Positions 25,120 to 33,445 of a stretch of 64,000 bases of DNA are shown here, piece after piece. Numbering within the stretch: position 1 is the stretch's first letter; every line of letters starts with the position of its first letter. The stretch spans positions 186,001-250,000 of the forward strand of contig NZ_FNVU01000012.1 of NCBI RefSeq assembly GCF_900107965.1, given 5' to 3'. The stretch is from Actinacidiphila yanglinensis (lineage in GTDB: Bacteria > Actinomycetota > Actinomycetes > Streptomycetales > Streptomycetaceae). A program made the translations under genes and the position numbers. The notes below the pieces were generated by a model, which was given only the letters and a program-made list of their open reading frames with translations, was not told where the DNA came from and did not search any database.

Positions 25120-26580
25120 TCAGAACGGGAAGTGCGGCTGCTCGGTGGCGAGGGTCACCCACCGGGTGTTGCTGAACGCCTCGATGCCCCAGCGGCCGCC
25201 GAACCGCCCGTAGCCGGAGGCGCCGAACCCGCCGAAGGGCGCCTGCGGTTCGTCCGCGACGGACTGGTCGTTGACGTGCACGATGCCGGTGCGGATGCGC
25301 CGGGCGAGCTTCAGCCCGTGGCTGCCGTTCTCGGTGATGATGCCGCAACTGAGGCCGTGCTCGGTGTCGTTGGCCAGCGCGACGGCCTCGTCGTCGTCCG
25401 CGAAGGTGCTGACGGCGACGACCGGGCCGAAGGCTTCGGCGCGGTGCAGCGCGGCGTCCCGCGGCAGGCCGGTGAGCACCGTCCCGGGGTGCAGCCCGCC
25501 CTGTGGGCGGCCGCCGCCGGTGAGCACCCGGGCGCCGGCGGCCACCGCGTCCTCGACCAGGCCGGCCAGCCGCTGGGCCGAGCCGGGGCTGATCAGGGGG
25601 CCGATCACCGTGGTGGGCTCGCCGGGGTCCCCGCACGGCAGGGCCGCGACCTTGGCAGCGAACCTGCGGGTGAACTCCTCGGCGAGCGTGTCGTGCACCA
25701 GGATGCGGTCGGCACACATGCAGATCTGGCCGGAGTTCAGGAACGCGGCGAAGGCGGCCGCGTCGACGGCGTGGTCGACGTCCGCGTCCTCCAGGACCAG
25801 CAGCGCGTTCTTGCCGCCGAGTTCCAGCACGGCGGGCTTGAGGTGCTGGGCGGCCAGGGTGCCGATCTCGCGTCCCACGCCGGTCGAGCCGGTGAAGTTG
25901 ACCGCGCGCACCCGCGGGTCGGCGATCAGGGACTCGGCGACCGCGGCCGCGTCGGACCGGTCGTTGGTGATCACGTTCAGCACGCCGCTGGGGAGCCCGG
26001 CGTCGCGCAGCAGGTCGGCGACGAACAGCCCGCAGGACAGCGGCGCGTCCTCGCTGGCCTTCAGCACCACGGTGTTGCCCGCCGCCAGCGCGGCGGCCAC
26101 CGCGCGGACCCCGAGGATGATCGGCGCGTTCCAGGGCGAGAACGCGGCGACCACGCCGAGCGGTTCGCGCACGGCCAGCCCCAGCGCGCCCGGCTGCTCG
26201 GCGGCCAGCACCTCGCCGCGCGGGGCGCTGACCGCGGCCGCCGCCTCCCGCAGGATCCCGGCCGCCAGGCCCACGTTGAACAGCGCCCAGGGCCGGGTCG
26301 CACCGACCTCGCCCGCCATCAGCTCCACCACCTGCTCGGCGCGCGCTTCCAGCAGGTCGGCGGCGGCCAGGAAGATCTTCCGCCGGGCGGACGGACTTTG
26401 CGCCGCCCAGCCCTCGAAAGCGGCCTCGGCGGCGTCGACGGCGGCGATGACGTCCTCGGGACCGGCCGCGGCCACGGTGGCGAAGGGCTCACCGCGGGAG
26501 GGGTCGAGGTCCTCCGTCCGGCGGCCCGAGGTGGCCGGGACGTCCTTGCCGCCGATGAGAAGCTCGCGATGCAGAGGCAT
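25120..26580 (-). CDS. vdh: Aldehyde dehydrogenase, probable vanillin dehydrogenase
   Basis: A 486-residue NAD(P)-dependent aldehyde dehydrogenase. Motifs: FSPWNAPIILGV (substrate/cofactor entry), FTGSTGVGREIG (NAD site), LELGGKN with the general-base Glu, and SGQICMCADR with the nucleophile Cys. Best fit is the vanillin/benzaldehyde dehydrogenase branch, and vanAB next to it would use the vanillate formed. Substrate assignment rests on context. It has its own promoter and operator, and AAGGAG precedes the ATG. Confidence 0.85.
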   Translation of the reverse strand: MPLHRELLIGGKDVPATSGRRTEDLDPSRGEPFATVAAAGPEDVIAAVDAAEAAFEGWAAQSPSARRKIFLAAADLLEARAEQVVELMAGEVGATRPWALFNVGLAAGILREAAAAVSAPRGEVLAAEQPGALGLAVREPLGVVAAFSPWNAPIILGVRAVAAALAAGNTVVLKASEDAPLSCGLFVADLLRDAGLPSGVLNVITNDRSDAAAVAESLIADPRVRAVNFTGSTGVGREIGTLAAQHLKPAVLELGGKNALLVLEDADVDHAVDAAAFAAFLNSGQICMCADRILVHDTLAEEFTRRFAAKVAALPCGDPGEPTTVIGPLISPGSAQRLAGLVEDAVAAGARVLTGGGRPQGGLHPGTVLTGLPRDAALHRAEAFGPVVAVSTFADDDEAVALANDTEHGLSCGIITENGSHGLKLARRIRTGIVHVNDQSVADEPQAPFGGFGASGYGRFGGRWGIEAFSNTRWVTLATEQPHFPF

Positions 26581-26611
26581 GGGTGGGCTCCTTGCGGTGC
26601 GCGCAGAGGTT

Positions 26612-26626
26612 GTTCACACAGTGAAC
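26612..26626. promoter_or_regulatory. vdh operator, perfect inverted repeat
   Basis: GTTCAC-ACA-GTGAAC is a perfect 6-3-6 palindrome between the vdh promoter and its start codon. It resembles the pobA site at 20370-20384 and lies at the same distance from the -10 box (19 versus 20 bases), which suggests one roadblock-type repressor for both. Confidence 0.65.
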
Positions 26627-26645
26627 TTTTGTCCGGGTCGGCGGA

Positions 26646-26674
26646 AGTCTCCTCCGCGCCGAACGGGGCGTCAA
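26646..26674 (-). promoter_or_regulatory. Putative vdh promoter
   Basis: On the minus strand TTGACG (26674-26669) and GAGACT (26651-26646) are separated by 17 bases. The start of transcription would be about 26639, just upstream of the operator. Confidence 0.5.
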
Positions 26675-26884
26675 GGAGTCGCGGCACCCGCCGTGCGCAT
26701 CGCCGCGCGGCAGGGGAGCGGGAGCGGCCGGCCCCCCGCCGACGTGCCACGATCCCCGCTGCCCCGGCCGTTTCCCGCGTCGCGGACGGCGGTTGCGAGG
26801 ACTCTGCTGTGGCTTCGGTGCAAACCCTTGCCGGAGGGTGCGGCCCCGAGTACATTCCCACGCCTGAAAGTTATCGAAGATTTA

Positions 26885-26897
26885 TTCGCCAGGCGAA
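26885..26897. promoter_or_regulatory. 13-bp palindrome upstream of the MFS gene
   Basis: TTCGCC-A-GGCGAA is a perfect inverted repeat in a locally AT-rich stretch (about 26865-26900) some 90 bases before the MFS start. It has the form of a MarR/TetR/IclR operator; which protein binds is unknown. I see nothing else in the 26675-26985 gap. Confidence 0.4.
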
Positions 26898-26985
26898 CAT
26901 CCGGTGTGCGGGCCGCCCTCGATCCGTGCGGACCTCGCGGCGCCACCTCCTCACCCGCACGACAGAGCACTGGGAAGGAAGCCCC

Positions 26986-28569
26986 ATGCCCGACTCCGGA
27001 GCGGTCGCGCCGCCCGCCGCCCCCGCACGCGTCACCAGCCTCGACACGGCGACCATCGTCGCCGTGGGGTTCGCGGTCTGCCTGGCCCAGATCGGCCTGG
27101 CCGTCCCCGCGACGCTGAACGGGACCTTCCAGACGGTCCTGCACCCCACGGGGGCCTCGCAGTTGGACTGGATATCCGACTGCACCCTGCTGCCGATCGC
27201 GGCGCTGGAGCTCACCTTCGGCGTCCTCGGCGACCTCTTCGGCCGCAAGAAGCTGCTCGTCGGCGGCGCCCGCCTGCTCCTCGTCGGCGAGATCATCTCC
27301 GGCACCACCACCGGCATCGCCCAGATGTACGTCGGCCAGATCATCGCCGGGCTCGGCTCCGCCACCCTGTTCCCGACGACGCTGGCGATCATCGCCTCCG
27401 GCAGCCGTACCCACGCCTCCCGCGCGCGCATGATCGCCCTGTGGGCGGCGCTGCTGTCCACCGGCAACTTCATCGCCCCGATGCTCGGCGGCCTCACCGC
27501 CACCTACGGGAGCTGGCGCACGGCCTTCTGGATCATCGCGGGACTCGCTGCCGCGGACGCCGTGTTCAGCTACTCCTTCGCCACCGACTCCCGCTCCCCC
27601 GAGGGGCGTTCGCTGGACATCGCCGGGCAGAGCGCGATCGGCCTCGCGCTGTTCGCCCTGCTCTACGGGGTCATCGAGGGCCCCACGGCCGGGTGGGGCA
27701 GCGGCATCATCGTCGGGTCCTTCGTCGTCGCCGCGGCGCTGCTCGTCGCCTTCGTGGTCATCGAACTGCGGGTGGAGAACCCGCTGTTGCGCATGGACCT
27801 GTTCCGCAACCGGGCCTTCGCGCTGGCCTCGGCGGTCACGGTGCTCGGCATGTTCTCCTTCCTCGGCACCGCGTACTCCATCAGCATCCGCATGGAGGTC
27901 ATCCAGCACCAGAGCGCGATGCGCACCGCCTTCGCGTTCATCCTGCTCAGCGGCCTGACGATCTTCCTGCTGCCGCTGACGTCCTTCATGATGGCCCGCT
28001 ACCAGCCGCGCTGGATCCTGGGCGGCGGCTTCCTGCTGATGGCGCTCGGCCAGTTCCTCGCCTCCCATGTGGCCATCACCGACAGGACGTTGCCGTCGCT
28101 GATCGTGCCCATGGGCCTGGTCGGCGTCGGCTTCTCCTTCGCCGTCTCCTCCGTGACCGCCACGGTGGTGAACACGGTGCCACCGCAGTTCTCCGGCATG
28201 GCCGCGGCGACCACCAGCATGGTGCGCGACTTCGGCTTCGCCATGGGCCCCGCGCTCATCGGGGCGGTGGCCCTGAGCAAGGCCGCCACCCACTTCCACC
28301 ACGCCCTGGCGGGGGCGCAGTTGCCCGCGGACGTCAAGGGAGCGGCCACCGGGGCCGGCCCGGTCGTGACCAACTCGGTGCCGCCGGACGTCCCGTTCAG
28401 CAAGGCCGCCCCGCTGGCCGTGCGGGCGCTGGACCACGGCTACTCGATCGGCTTCACGGTCTGCGGGATCGCCGCCCTCGCCTGCGCGGCGGTCACCGTC
28501 GCGCTGCTCGGCGGCCGCCACGAGCGGGAGGAGGAGATCGCCACGGTGGAGGCCGCGGTCGCGGTGTGA
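26986..28569 (+). CDS. DHA2-family MFS transporter
   Basis: A 527-residue major facilitator protein with about 14 predicted helices. After a short cytoplasmic N-terminus come the DWISDCTLLPIAALELTFG helix and the GDLFGRKKLLVGGA loop, which is MFS motif A. DHA2 proteins are usually drug/proton antiporters. Divergence from vdh raises the possibility of aromatic-compound export or uptake, but sequence does not decide this. GGGAAGGAAG precedes the ATG. A terminator follows. Confidence 0.87.
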   Translation: MPDSGAVAPPAAPARVTSLDTATIVAVGFAVCLAQIGLAVPATLNGTFQTVLHPTGASQLDWISDCTLLPIAALELTFGVLGDLFGRKKLLVGGARLLLVGEIISGTTTGIAQMYVGQIIAGLGSATLFPTTLAIIASGSRTHASRARMIALWAALLSTGNFIAPMLGGLTATYGSWRTAFWIIAGLAAADAVFSYSFATDSRSPEGRSLDIAGQSAIGLALFALLYGVIEGPTAGWGSGIIVGSFVVAAALLVAFVVIELRVENPLLRMDLFRNRAFALASAVTVLGMFSFLGTAYSISIRMEVIQHQSAMRTAFAFILLSGLTIFLLPLTSFMMARYQPRWILGGGFLLMALGQFLASHVAITDRTLPSLIVPMGLVGVGFSFAVSSVTATVVNTVPPQFSGMAAATTSMVRDFGFAMGPALIGAVALSKAATHFHHALAGAQLPADVKGAATGAGPVVTNSVPPDVPFSKAAPLAVRALDHGYSIGFTVCGIAALACAAVTVALLGGRHEREEEIATVEAAVAV

Positions 28570-28604
28570 GGCCCAGCGTCCCAGGACCCGTGCGGCGCTC
28601 ATGG

Positions 28605-28637
28605 AGCGGGGTGGGCAGGGGAATCGCCCACCCCGCT
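28605..28637 (+). terminator. Terminator after the MFS gene
   Basis: A perfect 12-bp stem (28605-28616 with 28626-28637) with a 9-base loop lies 36 bases after the MFS stop. No T-tract, as is common in this group. Confidence 0.75.
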
Positions 28638-28761
28638 TCTCGGCGGTCGGTCCTTCCGGGCGCGACGCCTGCGCGATCCACCACCTGGCGCTCCGGCATC
28701 GCGGAGTACTGAACCTCCTTGCCGGCCTTCACCCACTCATAGGTGCGGCGCACCGCCGGCG

Positions 28762-29898
28762 TTACGCGCCCCGGGTCGCAGCAGGTGCCGTGGTGGCCGG
28801 CCCGTCGCCGTCGGCCTCCTTGACGCGGGCGAGGAAGAAGTCCCGCACGTCGCCGGCGAGGAGGTCGGGCACCTCCATCGCGGCGAAGTGGCCGCCGCGC
28901 GTGAACTCCGACCAGTGCCTGATGTCGTAGAGCCGCTCGGCCAGCGGCCGCACCGGCAGGGTGATGTCGTGCGGGAAGACCGCCACGCCGACCGGCACCG
29001 GGCACGGCTCGATCCGCCGCGGGGTGTCGTGGTGCAGCCGCGCCGAAGATGCCGCCGTGGCGGTCAGCCAGTACAGCGAGACGCCGGTGAGTATCCGCTC
29101 GTCGCTGACGGGCGCGCGGGGGTCGGTCCACTGGGCGAAGCGCTCGGCGATCCAGACCAGTTGGGCGACCGGCGAGTCGGTGAGCGCGTAGCCGATGGTC
29201 TGCGGGGTGGTGGCCTGCAGGGTCTGGTACGGCGGGCGGTGCGCCATCACCTGCCGGATCCGGTCCAGCCGGGCCTCGTCGGCGGCGGACAGTTCGAGGG
29301 TGCCGTCCGGGAGCGGCCGGGTCGGCAGGTAGTTGACGTGCACTCCGACGACCCGCTCGGGGGCCACCGCGCCCAGCGCCGTCGAGATGCCCGAGCCGAA
29401 GTCGCCTCCCTGGGCGCCGTAACGCGTGTACCCGAGCCGCCGCATGAGTTCGGCCCAGGCCCGCGCGACGCGGGTGATGTCCCAGCCGCGCTCGTGGGTC
29501 GGACCGGAGAAGCCGTACCCGGGGATGGACGGGATCACCAGGTGGAAGTCGCGTGACAGCGGCCCGATCACGTCGAGGAACTCCAGGAACGAACCGGGCC
29601 AGCCGTGGGTGAGGATCAGCGCGAGCGCGTCCGGCCGCGCGGAGCGGACATGGACGAAGTGGATGTTCTGGCCGTCGATCTCGGTGGTGAAGTGCGGGAG
29701 TTCGTTGAGTTCGGCCTCGTGCGCGCGCCAGTCGTAGCCGGTGCGCCAGTGCTCGGCCAGTTCCCTCAGCCGGGCCAGCGGGAACCCGTAGTCCCACCCG
29801 GCGTCGGCGACCTCGTCGGGCCAACGGGTGCGGGCGAGCCGGTCGTTCAGGTCGTCGAGGTCCGCCTGGGGGATGTCGATGCGGAAGGGCTTGATCAC
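28762..29898 (-). CDS. Epoxide hydrolase (EHN-type, microsomal/juvenile-hormone class)
   Basis: A 378-residue alpha/beta hydrolase with an N-terminal epoxide hydrolase domain (IKPFRIDIP at the start, DWRAHEAELNELPHF around 56-70). The oxyanion motif HGWPGS is at 98-103 and the nucleophile Asp166 lies in QGGDFGS. It would open an epoxide by covalent ester catalysis. I choose GTG 29898 because GGAG lies 8 bases upstream and the family starts here; the open frame upstream is made of promoter repeats. Physiological substrate unknown. Confidence 0.9.
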   Translation of the reverse strand: MIKPFRIDIPQADLDDLNDRLARTRWPDEVADAGWDYGFPLARLRELAEHWRTGYDWRAHEAELNELPHFTTEIDGQNIHFVHVRSARPDALALILTHGWPGSFLEFLDVIGPLSRDFHLVIPSIPGYGFSGPTHERGWDITRVARAWAELMRRLGYTRYGAQGGDFGSGISTALGAVAPERVVGVHVNYLPTRPLPDGTLELSAADEARLDRIRQVMAHRPPYQTLQATTPQTIGYALTDSPVAQLVWIAERFAQWTDPRAPVSDERILTGVSLYWLTATAASSARLHHDTPRRIEPCPVPVGVAVFPHDITLPVRPLAERLYDIRHWSEFTRGGHFAAMEVPDLLAGDVRDFFLARVKEADGDGPATTAPAATRGA

Positions 29899-29931
29899 GG
29901 TCTCCACTCCACGTGCGTCAATGGTGGCATG

Positions 29932-29967
29932 AATGTTGGCCAAGCAAATGTTTGCTCGGCCAATGTT
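29932..29967. repeat. Three 15-bp iterons and a 28-bp palindrome in a divergent promoter
   Basis: AATGTT occurs at 29932, 29947 and 29962, exactly 15 bases apart. Superimposed is a 28-bp inverted repeat (29936-29963): outer arms TTGGCC / GGCCAA, inner arms AGCAAA / TTTGCT around TG, with one mismatched pair. It lies between the epoxide hydrolase start and the divergent phosphoesterase, and the stretch is AT-rich for this genome. This is the layout of a cooperative operator; no regulator gene is adjacent. Confidence 0.7.
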
Positions 29968-30177
29968 CGGTGCATGAACGATAACACGAGTGTGGGTGTG
30001 GCCAACAATGGGGGAACGGGCCACGGGGCGAACGGACTTGGTGCCGCCCGTGACGAACTCCGTTCGCCCGCCTGCCACGGGATGCGGGGGCTCGGGCACA
30101 CTCGTGGGGGAGCGCGCTCGCGCGCGGGAACAGCCGTCACGGGGCCGCCGCCCCGCCACGAGCCGGGAGGAACATCG

Positions 30178-30930
30178 GTGCTCACCATCGCGCACATCAG
30201 CGACCCGCATCTGGACGGAGGGCCGCGGGCCGCCGAACGGGCGGCGCGGGTCGTGGCGGCCCTGCGGGCCATGCCGGGACCGGTCGACGCGGTGCTGCTC
30301 ACCGGCGACGTCGCGGACCACGGCGCGGCCGCGGAGTACGACGAGGCGGCCAAACTGCTGGACCTGCCGTACCCCGTGCTCTCACTGCCCGGCAACCACG
30401 ACCGCCGCCCTGCGTTCCGCGCGCACCTGCTCGGCGAGCCGGCAGCGGCGGACGGCGCCGGCGACGAGATCAACCGGGTCGTGCGCACCGAGGGCGCCGT
30501 CTACGTCCTGTGCGACTCCACCCTCCCCGGCCGGGACGACGGGGTGCTCACCGACCGGACCCTGGCGTGGCTGGACACCACGGTCGCCGAGGCGGGCCGC
30601 GACCTGCCGGTCTTCGTGTGCTTCCACCATCCGCCGGTGCGCCTGCACCTGCCGTACGTCGACCGGATCCGGCAGTCGGGCGGCGAGCGGCTCGCGGCGG
30701 TCCTGGAGCGCCACCCGCAGGTGGTCGCGGTGCTGTGCGGCCACGCGCACACCGGCGCCGCGACGATCTTCGCGGGCCGCCCGCTGCTGGTCGGCCCCGG
30801 CATCGTCTCGACCGTTCCGCTGCCGCTGGAGGGGCGGCCCGAGATCGACCTCGACCTGCCGCCGATGATCGCCTTCCACGTGCTGGACGACGAGCGCCGG
30901 CTGGTCACGCACTTCCGCGTGATCGCCTGA
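30178..30930 (+). CDS. CpdA-like metallophosphoesterase
   Basis: A 250-residue calcineurin-like phosphodiesterase with all metal motifs in order: SDPHL (8-12), GDVADH, GNHDR, the HH of CFHHPP and CGHAHTG. Such class III enzymes hydrolyse cAMP (CpdA) or other phosphodiesters. Start is GTG 30178, preceded by GGGAGGAACATCG. It is divergent from the epoxide hydrolase and separated from it by the iterons. Confidence 0.88.
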   Translation: MLTIAHISDPHLDGGPRAAERAARVVAALRAMPGPVDAVLLTGDVADHGAAAEYDEAAKLLDLPYPVLSLPGNHDRRPAFRAHLLGEPAAADGAGDEINRVVRTEGAVYVLCDSTLPGRDDGVLTDRTLAWLDTTVAEAGRDLPVFVCFHHPPVRLHLPYVDRIRQSGGERLAAVLERHPQVVAVLCGHAHTGAATIFAGRPLLVGPGIVSTVPLPLEGRPEIDLDLPPMIAFHVLDDERRLVTHFRVIA

Positions 30931-30993
30931 CACCGGTGCGGTCTTCCGGCCCGGCCGCGGGGTGCGGCCGGGCCGGGACGGGCCGGACGGTGC

Positions 30994-31941
30994 TCAGGGG
31001 ACGAGGACGATCTTGCCGTGGGTGTGGCGGCGGGCCAGCTCCTCGTAGGCGTCCTTGACCCGCTCCAGCGGGTACGTGGCCGCGATCGGGATCGTCAGGC
31101 GGCCGGAGGCGGCCAGGTCGGCCAGCTCCGCCAGCACCTCGGTGGAGGTGGCGGCCATGCTGCCCTCGGTCCTGGCGCCGTACTTCCGGGCGGCGTCGGG
31201 GGCGATGACGGTGTCGATCCGCTCCGGCGCGACCCCGAGCTCGACCGCGAGCTCGACGTACTCCGGCCCGAACAGGTCGATGAACGCGTCGATCCCGTCG
31301 GGCGCGGCGGCGCGCAGCCTCTCCGCCAGCCCGTCGCCGTACGCGACCGGGGTGGCGCCCAGGGACGTGAGGTCGTCGGCGCTGCCGGCCGAGCCGATAC
31401 CGAGCACGGTCGCGCCCTTGAGCCGCAGCAGTTGGACCGCCACGGTGCCGACGCCGCCCGCCGCCGCGGACACCGCGACGATGTCGCCGTCGCCCGCGCC
31501 CACCGCCCGGACGGCTGCGTAGGCGGTGCAGCCGGCGACGTAGAGCGAGCCCGCCACCTCCCAGCTCATCGCCTCCGGCTTGCGGATCAGCTGGTCGGCG
31601 CCGACCACGACGTGGTCGGCGTGGCTGGAGCGACTGTGGGACCAGCCCAGCACCTCGTCGCCGGCGGCGAACTCCGTCACCCCGGGGCCGACCGCGTCGA
31701 CCACGCCGGCCAGGTCGCTGCCCTCCCCGGAGGGGAAGGTGGTGGGGAAGACGTCCGCCAGCGCGCCGACCCGGATCGCGGTCTCGCCGGGGTTGACGGA
31801 CGCCGCCCGCATCCGGACCACGACCTCGCCCTCGGCCGGTACCGGCACCTCGACCTCCGCGAGGTAGAGGACGTCCAGGTCGCCGTACCGGTCGAAGCGG
31901 ACGGCCCGGGAACGGGGCGTGCCCGCCTGCGCGCCGCTCAC
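30994..31941 (-). CDS. NADP-dependent quinone oxidoreductase-like (MDR family)
   Basis: A 315-residue medium-chain reductase without the zinc-binding Cys/His set, as in zeta-crystallin-type quinone oxidoreductases. The GroES-like domain opens with AVRFDRYGDLDVL; the NADP-binding loop is SAAAGGVGTVAVQL (about 155-168). It ends with the family-typical HTHGKIVLV. Start GTG 31941 has only a weak ribosome site. Likely a single-gene unit. Confidence 0.88.
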   Translation of the reverse strand: MSGAQAGTPRSRAVRFDRYGDLDVLYLAEVEVPVPAEGEVVVRMRAASVNPGETAIRVGALADVFPTTFPSGEGSDLAGVVDAVGPGVTEFAAGDEVLGWSHSRSSHADHVVVGADQLIRKPEAMSWEVAGSLYVAGCTAYAAVRAVGAGDGDIVAVSAAAGGVGTVAVQLLRLKGATVLGIGSAGSADDLTSLGATPVAYGDGLAERLRAAAPDGIDAFIDLFGPEYVELAVELGVAPERIDTVIAPDAARKYGARTEGSMAATSTEVLAELADLAASGRLTIPIAATYPLERVKDAYEELARRHTHGKIVLVP

Positions 31942-32059
31942 GACGCCGCCGCCGTCGGGATCCGGGTCATCATGGCCTCCTCGTGGGCGCTCCGCCGGGG
32001 AGCGCGGTCGGTGTCGAGCCCCCCGCTCCCCTCCACCGTCCCTCCCGCACCGCGGGCGC

Positions 32060-32097
32060 GCCGACTGCGCTCCGCCGATCGGCGGAGCGCAGTCGGC
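32060..32097 (-). terminator. 38-bp perfect palindrome terminator
   Basis: Arms of 17 bp (32060-32076 and 32081-32097) around GATC form a perfect hairpin directly abutting the stop codon of the SDR gene. It ends the SDR-VOC operon. Confidence 0.85.
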
Positions 32098-32859
32098 TCA
32101 GGTCCGCAGGTAGGACGCGCCGTTGAGGTCGAGCACCGTGCCGGAGGACCACGCGGCGTCCGGCGAGGCCAGGTAGAGGACGGCGGCCGCCACCTCCTCG
32201 GGCGTCCCGACCCGTCCGAACGGGCTCTGGCCGCGCAGCGCCTCGCCGCTCTCACCGGTCATCGCGGCGGCCTGCCGCTCGGTCGCGACGAAACCCGGAG
32301 CCACGGACGCCACGGCGATCCCGTGCGGCGCCAGCGCGACGGCCATCGACTGCCCGAAGGCGTGCAGGGCGGCCTTGCTCGCGCCGTACGCGGGGAACTC
32401 GGGTTCACCGCGGAAGGCACCGCGCGAACCGATGTTGACGATGCTGCCTGGCGCGCCGCGCCCGATCAGGTGCCGCGCGACGCCGTACGTCAGGTTCGCC
32501 GCACCGAGCAGGTTGAGGTCGATCATGCGGTGCCAGATCCGCTGCCAGTCGGCGTAGGACACGTCGGCCACCGAGTGCCGGGTCCCGGCGGACGGGGCGA
32601 CGGCCGCGTTGTTGACCAGGACGTCGATCCCGCCCAGCCCCGCCGCGGTGTCCTCGACGATGCGCTGCGCCTCCTGCGGCTCGCTCAGGTCGCCGGCGAC
32701 CAGGACGTGGCCGGTCCCGGGCAGCCGCGCCAGGGTCTCCTCGGCGTCGTCGCGGCGGGTCGCGTAGTGCACCGCCACCCGATCGCCGTGTTCGGCGAAG
32801 GCCAGGGCCACCGCCCGCCCGATACCCCGGGACGCCCCGGTGACCAGGACCTGCCTCAT
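32098..32859 (-). CDS. SDR-family oxidoreductase
   Basis: A 253-residue short-chain dehydrogenase: TGASRGIG (7-14) for NADP, VNNAAVAPS for the NNAG block, and YGASKAAL with the catalytic Tyr and Lys. It resembles 3-oxoacyl-ACP reductase-like enzymes of unknown substrate. Its ATG overlaps the stop of the upstream VOC gene (ATGA), so the two are co-translated. Confidence 0.9.
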   Translation of the reverse strand: MRQVLVTGASRGIGRAVALAFAEHGDRVAVHYATRRDDAEETLARLPGTGHVLVAGDLSEPQEAQRIVEDTAAGLGGIDVLVNNAAVAPSAGTRHSVADVSYADWQRIWHRMIDLNLLGAANLTYGVARHLIGRGAPGSIVNIGSRGAFRGEPEFPAYGASKAALHAFGQSMAVALAPHGIAVASVAPGFVATERQAAAMTGESGEALRGQSPFGRVGTPEEVAAAVLYLASPDAAWSSGTVLDLNGASYLRT

Positions 32860-33287
32860 CGCGCGAACACCTTCGACTCGTCGCGGAACGCCTTGAACTC
32901 CAGCGCGTTGCCGGCCGGGTCGCGCAGGAACATGGTCCACTGCTCGGCCGGTTCGCCGGGGAAACGGCAGTAGGGCTCGATGACGAAGTCGGTGCCCGCC
33001 GCGCGCAGCCGGGCAGCCAGTTCGTGGAACTCCTCGGTGGCCAGCAGCAGCCCGAAGTGCGGGACCGGTACCGCGTGCCCGTCGACGGAGCCGGTCCCGG
33101 GCGCCGCGGGGCCGCCGGTGACGAGGTGGGTGACGAACTGGTGGCCGCGCAGGTTCCAGTCGATCCAGTGGTCGGTGGAGCGGCCCTCCTCCAGGCCCAG
33201 GGTGCCGGCGTAGAACCGGCGCGCGGCGGCCAGGTCGTCCACGGGTACGGCCAGATGGACCGCGGGACGTGCGGGCGTGACGGGCAT
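32856..33287 (-). CDS. VOC-family (glyoxalase-like) protein
   Basis: A 143-residue protein with paired beta-alpha-beta-beta-beta modules. Candidate metal ligands are His in AVHLAVPVDDL and HFGLLL and Glu in GNALEFKAF. ATG 33287 removes a 46-residue untypical leader; AGGAGTCCTCCC lies upstream. First gene of a two-gene operon with the SDR. Function could be isomerase, dioxygenase or resistance-type; not decided by sequence. Confidence 0.85.
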   Translation of the reverse strand: MPVTPARPAVHLAVPVDDLAAARRFYAGTLGLEEGRSTDHWIDWNLRGHQFVTHLVTGGPAAPGTGSVDGHAVPVPHFGLLLATEEFHELAARLRAAGTDFVIEPYCRFPGEPAEQWTMFLRDPAGNALEFKAFRDESKVFAR

Positions 33288-33445
33288 GGGAGGACTCCTC
33301 GGACTCGGCTGCGGGCGGCAGCGCGCTCGCGGGCCGGCGGAGCGCCGCGCCCGCGCCATCCTCGCTGCCCGCCGAGCCGCACGTCCAACCATGGGACCGC
33401 CGCCGGGGGCAGCCGCACCTCGCAAGCGCTACGCCGCGGGCACGG

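Noticed and set aside
28640..28761. Minus-strand stretch reading RRTYEWVKAGKEVQYSAMPE with an AAGGAGG-like box, between the MFS terminator and the epoxide hydrolase stop.
   Set aside because: It looks more protein-like than usual shadows and may be a gene remnant, but it has no own start or stop, is too short, and matches no family I recognise.
29936..29963. Iteron/palindrome region considered as a plasmid or replication origin.
   Set aside because: Only three short iterons, no Rep, parA or DnaA-box cluster nearby; a divergent-promoter operator explains it better.
29898..30321. Longer N-terminus for the epoxide hydrolase (frame open to 30321).
   Set aside because: The extra residues come from the iteron-palindrome region (P-N-I / A-N-I repeats every five residues) and lie upstream of a well-placed ribosome site. 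Family members begin at IKPFRI.
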